From Hymenobacter nitidus (GTDB taxonomy: Bacteria > Bacteroidota > Bacteroidia > Cytophagales > Hymenobacteraceae), in contig NZ_JAJADQ010000006.1 of the NCBI RefSeq assembly GCF_020447315.1, positions 248,001 to 312,000 on the forward strand: a stretch of 64,000 nt of DNA, in the 5' to 3' direction. Below the pieces are notes generated by a model. The model saw only the letters and a list, made by a program, of their open reading frames with translations, did not search any database and was not told where the DNA came from. Of this stretch, positions 51,701 through 58,187 are shown piece by piece. Position 1 is the stretch's first letter; the number at the start of each line of letters is the position of its first letter. Position numbers and translations under genes: made by a program.

Positions 51701-51798
51701 GCCTGCTTGATTTTATCTTTAAATAAGATGGGCGTCAGGGCCACGGCCGCTACCACCACCACTAGGAAGATCAGTAAGCCTAACAGGAATTTGCGCAT
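48721..51798 (-). CDS. Large AsmA-family protein
   Basis: 1025 residues. An N-terminal membrane helix (FLLGLLIFLVVVVAAVALTPILF) is followed by an AsmA N-terminal domain (NVSLSLFSTFPDLALSIDQLRVIG, LPSFRVGMDLMSVVRGEQIKIKSIELDQPDISARVLKSGRANWDIM). Many repeated amphipathic strands continue to ~930, with DLTKLTKIFPLEGMTVTGRLNGNVAAKG and NLGLNIKNLDFQNAF. The C-terminal ~90 residues are a charged Lys/Glu/Ala-rich coiled coil (RKELDRKRAELEEKARLEIEKKRLEAQAKL). AsmA-like proteins bridge the periplasm and are thought to move lipids to the outer membrane. Confidence 0.88.
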   Translation of the reverse strand: MRKFLLGLLIFLVVVVAAVALTPILFKDKIKQALDQQLAQRVNAKVEYDPGNVSLSLFSTFPDLALSIDQLRVIGKDSFARDTLAYLPSFRVGMDLMSVVRGEQIKIKSIELDQPDISARVLKSGRANWDIMISDSAAAAQGQDTSQVSLAIKGWKVNNGHLRYEDRTIPFSMEMRGLNHSGSGDFTRNIFDMVSQTTADQLSMTYAGTEYISKKKLTADVTMAMDLGKMLFTFKDNKVQLNDFPASFQGSIGLPNATDITYDLTFKALETDFKNILSLVPGVYTEQFKDVEAGGKVAFDGYFKGVQNEVKMPGYGVNLQIKNGMFHYPQLPQAARNINVDMNVDNPSGFTNNVKVNVKQFHLDLGKNPVEGNVIVDGLEPMKIDGRVKANVDLAEMMKVYPVQDLVLRGQLFVDATGKGTYSKTQMPVVNAKMNLTNGYVKSKQFPAPIENLTLNGTVLNSTGQVNDTRIDIPRFRMLLDGEPLEGRVAAQNIDKPIFDADIKGVVDLTKLTKIFPLEGMTVTGRLNGNVAAKGKMADIEAGRYQSVVASGTVNAQNVTYKSKDLPQGVKVTKATATFNNDQIVLRDMTGFVGSSDIAASGTISNYMGYLFTPGQSLRGTLNVDSRRFNVNEWMVDNVSGQPSAGATTAAKAPATATKADGVLEIPQFFDLTLNANVGQVVYDNLKLDNMKGALVVRDQAVNMNGLTFNTLGGNFATTGSYTSKDLAHPKFNLGLNIKNLDFQNAFTAFNSVKKLVPLASQVEGIFSTNFSVSGEMGQDMMPVYSTLTGKGLFEVVRAAVGASPVLSKISSLTQLQELKSFAVNNKDVAAELINGNFIVKPFDFNVGQIKSTLGGSSNIGGALEYVMALDVPTGKVGNALNAKLTQLTGVQDIKGTERVTLGLKIGGTVTSPQVALTTGGVKSQAKDVAKSLVQSVVQSKVNDAKLKLAANTQVAQDSARKELDRKRAELEEKARLEIEKKRLEAQAKLKSQATQTLGNLFGKPKKPAAKAPEPTPADSTKAGE

Positions 51799-51859
51799 AC
51801 GAGTAAAGGAAAAAACGAGGAAGGAGTCGGTGCCAAGCCGCAGTATACTCAGCCCATGA

Positions 51860-51867
51860 CAAAAGTA
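51860..51867 (-). promoter_or_regulatory. Possible -7 element of the AsmA-like gene
   Basis: TACTTTTG on the minus strand matches TAnnTTTG exactly, 61 nt before the ATG. No clear -33 is visible. Confidence 0.35.
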
Positions 51868-52060
51868 GTGCAGAACTTACCGGAAGCCCGGTCTTGTACC
51901 AGTAGTTTTGCCGCAAACCCCGCCAGCGTCTTCTGCCATGCGGCCCGGCAGAAGCCACCTTGCCTAAAAGATGGATGATTTCGACATTTTAGTTCCACCC
52001 CGCACAAGCCGGCATGCACGAAAGCAGAGACCCAACGCGTTAAAGAAGTTGCTTATGCGG

Positions 52061-53134
52061 ATGTACTACATTTCTTCTGCCCGCTCTACCCGCACGGTCG
52101 GGGCTCAGCTTCGGTGGCCGCCCCTGGCCCGGTCGGTGCTGGTGCTTGGCATTAGCCTGGCCGGGCGCGGCGCGGCCCAGGGGCAGGATTTGTACTTCGC
52201 CCAGCCCTACGCCACCCGGATGCATACCAATCCGGCTTTCACCGGCCTGTTCGACGACTACAGCATCACGCTCAGCTACCGCAACCAGTTCCCGACGCTG
52301 GCCGGCACCTTTCAGACCACCCAGCTGGCCGCCGACTACCGGTTTAAAGACCAGACCAGCGCCGTGGGGCTGCTCCTGAACCTGGACCGCACCGGCGCCA
52401 TCGGCTACACGCGCATTGAGGCGGGCGGCACTTATGCCTACCACGCCCGCCTCACGCCCCAGCTCAGCTTCAGCGGCGGAGCCCAGGTGAGCTACGGTAA
52501 TCAGCGGATCAGCTATAGCAACCTAGTGTTTGGCGACCAAATCGACGCCGACGGCAGCGTGCAGGGCGGCACCCGCGAAACGCTCGACTACAACCCCGTG
52601 AGCTACCTCACCCTCGGCACGGGTGTTCTGCTCTATTCCGACCGGTTCTGGCTGAGCCTGGCGAGCCACCATCTCAACCAGCCCGACCTGGGGTTTCGCA
52701 GCCAAACTCAGTTGCCGCTCCGATTGAACTTAACCGGGGGCTATAAACATTTCTTCGTGCGTAACACAACCAAGCAGCAATACCGCGAAATCAGTTTGTC
52801 GCCTACAGTCAGCTACACCCGGCAGGGCAGCAGCCAGCGGGCCGAAGCCGGGGTCTACGCCGTGCTGACACCCATTACCCTGGGCCTTATGTACCGGGGC
52901 GTGCCTTTGCCGGGCTCAAGCAGCCCGCAGAAGATTCTGACGGCTACGGCTGGCGTGAGTTTCGGCGCATTTCGGCTCGGTTATAGCTACGATGCGAGCC
53001 TGAGTTCTTTGAGTGCCGACCTGGGGGGAGCCCACGAGCTTTCATTGGGCCTGCGGAATTTCGATTCGCTGGAAGCAGCCTGGCGCCGGTTGAAACGCCG
53101 TAATTACCCGTCAATTCCTTGCCCAGCGTTCTAA
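52061..53134 (+). CDS. sprF: T9SS PorP/SprF-family outer membrane protein
   Basis: 357 residues from the ATG at 52061; an earlier ATG at 51971 would add 30 residues with no clear signal. A signal-like region ends near AAQGQ. The PorP/SprF signature follows: DLYFAQPYATRMHTNPAFTGLFDDYSITLSYRNQFPTLAGTFQTTQLAADYRF, repeated barrel strands, a GGAQVSYGNQRISYSNLVFGDQID block and a late RLGYSYDASLSSLSADLGGAHELSL. Such proteins accompany T9SS cargo at the outer membrane. Next to gldJ, a common pairing. Confidence 0.9.
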   Translation: MYYISSARSTRTVGAQLRWPPLARSVLVLGISLAGRGAAQGQDLYFAQPYATRMHTNPAFTGLFDDYSITLSYRNQFPTLAGTFQTTQLAADYRFKDQTSAVGLLLNLDRTGAIGYTRIEAGGTYAYHARLTPQLSFSGGAQVSYGNQRISYSNLVFGDQIDADGSVQGGTRETLDYNPVSYLTLGTGVLLYSDRFWLSLASHHLNQPDLGFRSQTQLPLRLNLTGGYKHFFVRNTTKQQYREISLSPTVSYTRQGSSQRAEAGVYAVLTPITLGLMYRGVPLPGSSSPQKILTATAGVSFGAFRLGYSYDASLSSLSADLGGAHELSLGLRNFDSLEAAWRRLKRRNYPSIPCPAF

Positions 53135-53149
53135 AATTTCGTATTATTG
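53119..53149 (+). promoter_or_regulatory. Promoter of gldJ
   Basis: TTG (53119-53121), a 20-nt spacer, then TATTATTG (53142-53149), one mismatch to TAnnTTTG. It lies at the 3' end of sprF and 54 nt before the gldJ ATG, so gldJ may be transcribed on its own. Confidence 0.4.
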
Positions 53150-53202
53150 CATCCGAATTGCCTTTCATAAATCATTTTCTCTCAGGTAGTTTCAACTTGA
53201 TC

Positions 53203-54465
53203 ATGAATTTTTCCAAGTACCTGCGTTTTGCGGTAGTGGGAGCCTGTGCGCTGGCTTCCTGTAAGGGTGGACCACCCACGGCTACCAAGCCCGGTAAGTA
53301 CAGCTCGACTACGGGCATTGAGTACAATACCGAGGAAGGCATGAAAGTGGCCGACTATCAAGGCATTCCGGAAGGCCCTGGTCTGGTCTTCATCGAAGGT
53401 GGCCGGACGGTGCTGGGCACCCAGGAAGAGGACGTAACCATGACGCACGACAACATCGAGCGGACCGTTACCATCGCCTCCTTCTACATGGACGAAGCCG
53501 AGGTGGCCAACATTCACTGGCTCGAATACCTGCACTTCGTACGCAAGGACTCCTCCGAAGAAATTTACCAGCGCGCCTTGCCCGACACTACCGTGTGGGC
53601 CCGGGAGCTGTCCTTCAACGACCCCTACGTTGATTATTACCTGCGTTACCCCGGCTTCCGCTACTTCCCCGTGGTAGGTGTAAGCTGGCTGCAGGCCAAC
53701 GACTATTGCACCTGGCGTACAGCTAAAGTGAACGAACGCCTGGCTGGCGAAGGTGAAGATGGTGGCAGCGCCCCCAAGAAAAAAGGTGGCCTGTTTGGCC
53801 GCAAGAACAAGGAAGTTGAAGGCGGCGATGCTGCTGAAGGCACCGAGTCGGGCGGCGGCACCAGAATTGCCATCGAAAACGGTAACACCCTGCCAAACTA
53901 CCGCCTGCCCACCGAGGCTGAGTGGGAATACGCTGCTCAGGCTCTGATCGGCACCCAGGAAGTAGGCAACGAGAACCAGGAAAACAAGCGTATCTATCCT
54001 TGGGATGGTCGCCAGGTGCGTAACCCCTATGGAAAAAGCATGGGCTCTTTCCTGGCCAACTTTAAGCGTGGCCGCGGTGACTACGCGGGTATTGCCGGTA
54101 GCCTGAACGACGGCGCCATGATTACGGAGTACGTATATGCTTACCCACCAAACGACTACGGCCTGTACAACATGTCGGGCAACGTGAATGAATGGGTACA
54201 GGACATTTACCGTCCCCTGTCGTTTGAAGACGTGGAAGACTTGAACCCCTTCCGTCGTAATGGCTTCCTGGACCCCTCCGAGAAGTACGACAAGAAGAAC
54301 TACCAGTCGCTCATCGATGACCACGTGCGCGTGTACAAAGGCGGCTCGTGGAAAGACGTAGCCTATTGGCTGTCGCCCGGTACGCGTCGCTTCATGGCAG
54401 AAGACTCGGCTACGGCTGCTATCGGCTTCCGCTGCGCGATGATCAACGCTGGCTCGAACAAGTAA
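53203..54465 (+). CDS. gldJ: Gliding motility lipoprotein GldJ
   Basis: 420 residues from the ATG at 53203. Lipobox LASC (Cys20). The formylglycine-generating-enzyme-like core is complete: GPGLVFIEGGRTVLGTQEEDVTMTHDNIERTVTIASFYMDEAEVANIHWLEYLHFV, RYFPVVGVSWLQANDYCTWRTAKVNE, NYRLPTEAEWEYAAQ, NMSGNVNEWVQDIYRP and VYKGGSWKDVAYWLSPGTRRFM. The opening HDN/ALPDT-VWARELSFNDPYVDYY pattern separates GldJ from the related GldK. A charged insertion (~185-225) is Lys/Gly/Glu-rich. GldJ stabilises the T9SS/gliding machinery in the outer membrane. Confidence 0.9.
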   Translation: MNFSKYLRFAVVGACALASCKGGPPTATKPGKYSSTTGIEYNTEEGMKVADYQGIPEGPGLVFIEGGRTVLGTQEEDVTMTHDNIERTVTIASFYMDEAEVANIHWLEYLHFVRKDSSEEIYQRALPDTTVWARELSFNDPYVDYYLRYPGFRYFPVVGVSWLQANDYCTWRTAKVNERLAGEGEDGGSAPKKKGGLFGRKNKEVEGGDAAEGTESGGGTRIAIENGNTLPNYRLPTEAEWEYAAQALIGTQEVGNENQENKRIYPWDGRQVRNPYGKSMGSFLANFKRGRGDYAGIAGSLNDGAMITEYVYAYPPNDYGLYNMSGNVNEWVQDIYRPLSFEDVEDLNPFRRNGFLDPSEKYDKKNYQSLIDDHVRVYKGGSWKDVAYWLSPGTRRFMAEDSATAAIGFRCAMINAGSNK

Positions 54466-54484
54466 GCGGACTTACATATCCGAC

Positions 54485-54518
54485 AAAAGCCCCGATCTGG
54501 AAACAGGTCGGGGCTTTT
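54485..54518. terminator. Bidirectional terminator between gldJ and comF
   Basis: A perfect 11-bp stem, AAAAGCCCCGA / TCGGGGCTTTT, with a 12-nt loop between convergent genes. Confidence 0.85.
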
Positions 54519-54552
54519 ACTTTTAGATAATATGGGCTGGCAAAGCGGCTGT

Positions 54553-55254
54553 TTACTGCTCGGCGCAGGCAATGGTGGCAATACTAACTTGGCGGCAGCC
54601 AGCAGCCAGTAGCACGGCCACACAGGCTTCCAGGGTAGCGCCGGTCGTCAGCACATCATCGACCACTAGCACGTGCTTGCCGACTACGCTGGCTTTGTTG
54701 GCCACTTCGAACACTGTGGCTACGTTTTGCCAGCGCTGGGTGCGGTTTTTCTGAGTTTGGGAGCTGGTGTGTTCCGTACGGCAGAGTGCGGCGGCGTCCC
54801 ATGGAACCTGCAGACTGGCCGACAGCCCTTCGGCAAAGCAGTCGGACTGATTGAAGCCGCGCTTGGCCAGCTTGCGCGGGTGCAGGGGTACGGGTACTAT
54901 CAGGTCGAACTCCTGGTTGAGGCCCTGCTGAGTCAGCTCAGTGCCATACCAGCGGCCCAGCACCTGCCCCACGTCGCGCTGGCCCTGGTACTTGAGCTGG
55001 TGCAAAAGATGCTGCACGCGGCCGTGGCGCAGAAAGCGCAGGTAGCTGAGAGCATGCGTCACGGGCACCTTGCCCCAGAAGCGGCGGGCTATGGGGTTAG
55101 CTGCTTCGGGCAGCTTGTGGTAGTCGGTGTAAGGGAGCTGGGCCCGGCAGGCTGTGCAGATATGGTCTTCGCCCCGGGTCAGGGCCTCGGAGCAGGCCAG
55201 GCACACCTGCGGAAAAATCAGGCCCACAAAATCGGCGAACAGCGCTGCTAGCAT
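54553..55254 (-). CDS. comF: ComF-family phosphoribosyltransferase-like protein
   Basis: 233 residues from the ATG at 55254. An N-terminal double zinc-finger-like region (CLACSEAL, ICTACRAQLP) is followed by a phosphoribosyltransferase fold with the PRPP-binding motif VLVVDDVLTTGAT near residue 200. VPVPLHPRKLAKRGFNQSDCFAEGLS and QTQKNRTQRWQNV are the usual ComF blocks. ComF helps handle incoming single-stranded DNA in competent bacteria; here it is the only competence-related gene. Confidence 0.9.
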   Translation of the reverse strand: MLAALFADFVGLIFPQVCLACSEALTRGEDHICTACRAQLPYTDYHKLPEAANPIARRFWGKVPVTHALSYLRFLRHGRVQHLLHQLKYQGQRDVGQVLGRWYGTELTQQGLNQEFDLIVPVPLHPRKLAKRGFNQSDCFAEGLSASLQVPWDAAALCRTEHTSSQTQKNRTQRWQNVATVFEVANKASVVGKHVLVVDDVLTTGATLEACVAVLLAAGCRQVSIATIACAEQ

Positions 55255-55360
55255 AGAAAACGATGGATAGAATAAGAAATAGATATAAGTGCCGAAAAGG
55301 TACGGATTTAGAGCAGCGAATTGTGAGGTGTAGGGCCAGTTCCTCTGTATATACTTTACA

Positions 55361-56425
55361 CTAGCGCTTGGCGCGGGCATACTGGTCGGGCCAGGCCACG
55401 TCGATGCCCAGCTCCTTGGCCGCGTGCAGCGGGAAGTTAGGGTCGCGCAGCATCTCGCGGGCCAGCAGCACCAAATCGGCCTGGCCGCTGGCGACAATGG
55501 CTTCGGCCTGGGCGGCCGTGGTGATAATGCCCACCGCGCCGGTCAGGATGCCGGCCTCTTTTTTTACTTTCTCGGCAAACGCCACCTGGTAGCCCGGCCC
55601 CACCGGAATAGCAGCTGTGGGTACGTTGCCACCGGTTGAGCAGTCGAGTAGATCTACACCTTGCTCTTTAAGAATAGCGGCCAGCTGTACCGAGTCGTCG
55701 TCGCTCCAGCCGCCTTCGGTCCAGTCGGTGGCCGAGATGCGCACGAACAGCGGATACTCGGCGGGCCACTCGGCGCGGGTGGCTTCCACCACCTGCAACA
55801 GCAGCCGAATGCGGTTGTCGAACGAGCCGCCGTAGGCGTCGGTGCGGGCATTGCTCAGGGGCGAGAGAAACTCGTGCAGCAGGTAGCCGTGGGCCGCGTG
55901 CACTTCCACCACCTGAAAGCCCGCCGCCAACGCCCGCACGGTGGCTGCCCGGAAGTCCGCAATAACTTTATTAATTCCGGCCTGGTCGAGGGCTGTGGGG
56001 GCGGGCTGGCCGGCGTGGAAGGGCACGGCGCTGGGGGCTACGGTTTGCCAGCCGCCTTCCTCCGCGGGCACCACGCCGCTGCCTTTCCAGGACGTGTAGG
56101 TGCTGGCTTTGCGGCCGGCGTGGGCCAGCTGAATACCAGCTGCGGCCCCGTGCTCCTTCAGAAACGTGGTAATGCGCTGCAGGCCGGGCACATGCTCATC
56201 CTTCCAGATGCCGAGGTCGTCGGGGGTGATGCGGCCTTCGGGCGCCACGGCCGCGGCCTCGGTGATAATCAGGCCGGCCCCGCCCACGGCGCGGCTGCCC
56301 AGGTGCACCAGGTGCCAGTCGTTGGCAAAACCATCTTCGCTGCTGTACATGCACATCGGCGAAACGGTGATTCTATTCTTCAGGGTAAGGCCGCGCAGGG
56401 TAAGCGGCGAAAACAGGCTGGACAT
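55361..56425 (-). CDS. NADH:flavin oxidoreductase, old yellow enzyme (YqjM-like)
   Basis: 354 residues from the ATG at 56425. Class III old yellow enzyme features are Cys25 and Tyr27 in ITVSPMCMYSSEDG, the substrate-binding histidine pair in VEVHAAHGYLLHEFLSPLSNARTDAYGG, and the phosphate-binding GAVGIITTAAQAEAIV and LVLLAREMLRDPNFPLHAA. It binds FMN and reduces activated C=C bonds with NAD(P)H; the physiological substrate is unknown. The ATG at 56458 is less likely. Confidence 0.93.
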   Translation of the reverse strand: MSSLFSPLTLRGLTLKNRITVSPMCMYSSEDGFANDWHLVHLGSRAVGGAGLIITEAAAVAPEGRITPDDLGIWKDEHVPGLQRITTFLKEHGAAAGIQLAHAGRKASTYTSWKGSGVVPAEEGGWQTVAPSAVPFHAGQPAPTALDQAGINKVIADFRAATVRALAAGFQVVEVHAAHGYLLHEFLSPLSNARTDAYGGSFDNRIRLLLQVVEATRAEWPAEYPLFVRISATDWTEGGWSDDDSVQLAAILKEQGVDLLDCSTGGNVPTAAIPVGPGYQVAFAEKVKKEAGILTGAVGIITTAAQAEAIVASGQADLVLLAREMLRDPNFPLHAAKELGIDVAWPDQYARAKR

Positions 56426-56503
56426 AAGGCGCAGAACTAGACTTGAGGAATTAAGCACTCTAAACCCCGTTCGCGAAGCCAGGGTTTTGCCCCGCCCCCG
56501 GCG

Positions 56504-57112
56504 CTACTCCACAATCACCCCGTATTTGCTGACCAGGCCCAGCAGGCCGGTAAGCGTAAACCGGGCCTTGGTCAGCGTGTTACCGTCGGGGTCGATGGTG
56601 AACTGGGAGGCCGTGGTAAAGTCGGCGCCGGTGAGCTGGGTGTTGCGGAACACGACGCCAGCCAGCGTGCAGTCCTGAAACGCGGCCTCGGTCAGGTCGG
56701 CGCTGGTAAAGTCGGCATCGGTGAGGGAGCAACCCACGAAGCGGGTACCGCGCATCTTCTTGCCGAAAAACGAGGTGTAGTGCAGCTGGCAGCCATTGAA
56801 CCGCACCTCAAACAGGAAGTCGCGGGCGGCGGCAAACTGCAGGCCCGCCAGCTTGCAGTCGGTGAAAGTCACGTTCTGCAGCCCGGTACCCGCCAGGCTG
56901 GCCGACGACAGGTTGCAGCGCTCAAACAGACAGTCGGTGAAGCGCAGCTGGCCCAGCGGGGCCCCGGAAAAGTCGCACCCCACGAAGTGGCACTGCTCAA
57001 ACTCGGGGTCGGGGTGAGAAGCCAGCGTGTGGGCATCCCAGCGTTCAAACCGGTTTTCGGGCGCAAATACAAGGGGCTTGCGCGAAGCCGAGGCAGGGCG
57101 GCGGTGTTTCAT
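56504..57112 (-). CDS. Pentapeptide-repeat protein
   Basis: 202 residues made mostly of A(D/N)Lxx-type pentapeptides from ~35 to 175: FEQCHFVGCDFSGAPLGQLRF, FERCNLSSASLAGTGLQNVTF, KLAGLQFAAARDFLF and SLTDADFTSADLTEAAFQDCTLAGVVF. The layout resembles the QnrB/McbG right-handed quadrilateral helix, with a break at 95-120 that could form a loop. Qnr-like gyrase protection is possible but not shown. No efflux or resistance genes nearby. Confidence 0.88.
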   Translation of the reverse strand: MKHRRPASASRKPLVFAPENRFERWDAHTLASHPDPEFEQCHFVGCDFSGAPLGQLRFTDCLFERCNLSSASLAGTGLQNVTFTDCKLAGLQFAAARDFLFEVRFNGCQLHYTSFFGKKMRGTRFVGCSLTDADFTSADLTEAAFQDCTLAGVVFRNTQLTGADFTTASQFTIDPDGNTLTKARFTLTGLLGLVSKYGVIVE

Positions 57113-57156
57113 AGTGGTACGGAATCAGGCAGAGAGTAAGGGCCGGGCCCGTTTGT

Positions 57157-57570
57157 TTAGACCTGGCGCAGCAGCCAGCTCAGGGCTTCCTTTTCTTCCA
57201 CGAACCGCTCCCCCACGAAAGGCTTGTCGAGGAAGTAGGCGGCGGGCGGAAAAGCAGCATCGGCATCCTGGTCGCGCAGCGTGACGGGCGCCAGCAGATA
57301 GGCCAAATAGGTGCGGCCCCCCAGGCGCAGCTGCAGCTGGGGCAAAAACGTGGAAACCATCCACTGCGCGCCTTCCCGGTCGGTATTGAAGCGGCGCCGC
57401 CCATCGAGCAGCCAGCGGCGGCAGCCATACTCGGCCGCGTACTCGAGCAGCAGCCGGTAGCCCTGTTGCATTTCGTCCACGGTAATCAGCCGCTGCCAGC
57501 GCACCACCAGCACCTGCAGATCGGGGCGGTAGGTGACGGTCAGAAAATCGGGCGGTGTGGGCAGCGTCAT
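57157..57570 (-). CDS. STAS/SpoIIAA-like protein (paralogue of the gene at 13904)
   Basis: 137 residues from the ATG at 57570 (MTLPTPPDFLTVTYRPDLQVLVVRW). Same order of elements as the gene at 13904: opening strands, helix (TVDEMQQGYRLLLEYAAEYG), buried strand (CRRWLLDGRRRF), a W-containing helix (GAQWMVSTFLPQL) and a last EEKEALSWLL helix. No phosphoacceptor Ser is evident. It sits between the pentapeptide-repeat gene and the possible RNA region. Confidence 0.6.
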   Translation of the reverse strand: MTLPTPPDFLTVTYRPDLQVLVVRWQRLITVDEMQQGYRLLLEYAAEYGCRRWLLDGRRRFNTDREGAQWMVSTFLPQLQLRLGGRTYLAYLLAPVTLRDQDADAAFPPAAYFLDKPFVGERFVEEKEALSWLLRQV

Positions 57571-57650
57571 GCAAAGGGGCGGTAAGCCGGCAAAGCTACG
57601 GCGCAGCTTAGCAAGTTGTAACCCCAACCGCAAAGTTTAATATGGGGACA

Positions 57651-57945
57651 AAAAAACAGGCACGAGACAAAGCCTCGCGCCTGTAAACAAGCGGGTTGAG
57701 TACCAAGACACCAACCACTACTTGCCCGGAGCTGACGCCGAAGCGCCGTGCAGAGAAGTGCTGTGGGAGAGTAAAGCCAGCAGGAACGGCTTACCCAGAG
57801 ACTCCAAAAAGCGCCTTGCTGCCACCGATAAGCCTGCTGACTCTACCGCCAATTTCCTTCGCTTAGGGAGCCTGCGCAATACCTACTTGTTGGTATTTTG
57901 CGGCGAAGCGTAGCCAGCGCCACAATACAGCCATAAGTATTACGC
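57651..57945 (-). ncRNA. Possible structured RNA (unidentified)
   Basis: About 295 nt of minus-strand sequence have RNA-like features. A promoter-like pair (TTG at 57979-57981, 19-nt spacer, CACGTTTG at 57952-57959) precedes it. A terminator (57656-57684) with a run of T residues ends it. Inside are strong hairpins: a 14-bp stem joining AGTCAGCAGG-type sequence to CCTGCTGGCTTTAC, a GGCGC-TTCG-GCGTC stem with a UUCG tetraloop, and a CGCAAAATACC / GGTATTGCG stem nested in CTTCGC / GCGAAG. Conserved motifs of tmRNA, RNase P RNA and tRNA were looked for and not seen; a 6S RNA is not excluded. A 44-codon minus-strand frame inside is an alternative reading. Confidence 0.35.
57656..57684 (-). terminator. 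Minus-strand terminator upstream of the STAS-like gene
   Basis: On the minus strand ACAGGCGCGAG / CTCGTGCCTGT forms an 11-bp stem with one G-U pair and a 7-nt loop, followed by seven Ts. No annotated minus-strand gene ends here, which is the main reason to suspect an RNA gene. Confidence 0.7.
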
Positions 57946-58187
57946 GGCTCTCAAACGTGCCATAATTCTATTGGGGCGCAAGCTTGTGGGGCTGGTTTAA
58001 GTTGGTATGGCGACAGGAGTGTCTAGCAATCAGAGGGATAGTGGGTGTTGTTTCCCTGAAAATCACAATTTATTCTTTTTTATTGCGTGCGTCTTTTTCG
58101 GAATAATCCAATAAACTTGTAAATCAGTCGGAAGACTGCGCCGGCCTTGAAAGGCAGGTTTTGCGTGTCATTTGCCCCGTTGGATTT

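Noticed and set aside
48982-51726. A 914-codon plus-strand reading frame opposite the AsmA-like gene
   Set aside because: The minus-strand AsmA frame has a signal anchor and recognisable motifs; the opposite frame is His/Gly/Val-rich without domain features.
56504-57112. The pentapeptide-repeat protein as a quinolone resistance gene
   Set aside because: The fold alone does not define gyrase protection, and the key loop residues of Qnr proteins cannot be matched by eye.
57863-57934. A 23-codon minus-strand ORF (MAVLWRWLRFAAKYQQ...) as a Trp/Arg leader peptide for the STAS-like gene
   Set aside because: The terminator lies more than 170 nt away from its end and the downstream gene is not biosynthetic. 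An attenuator reading is not supported.
57651-57945. Identification of the possible RNA as tmRNA or RNase P RNA
   Set aside because: No TTCGANNCC arm and no tag ORF ending in an AA-stop for tmRNA; no GAGGAAAGTCC-type P4 region for RNase P.
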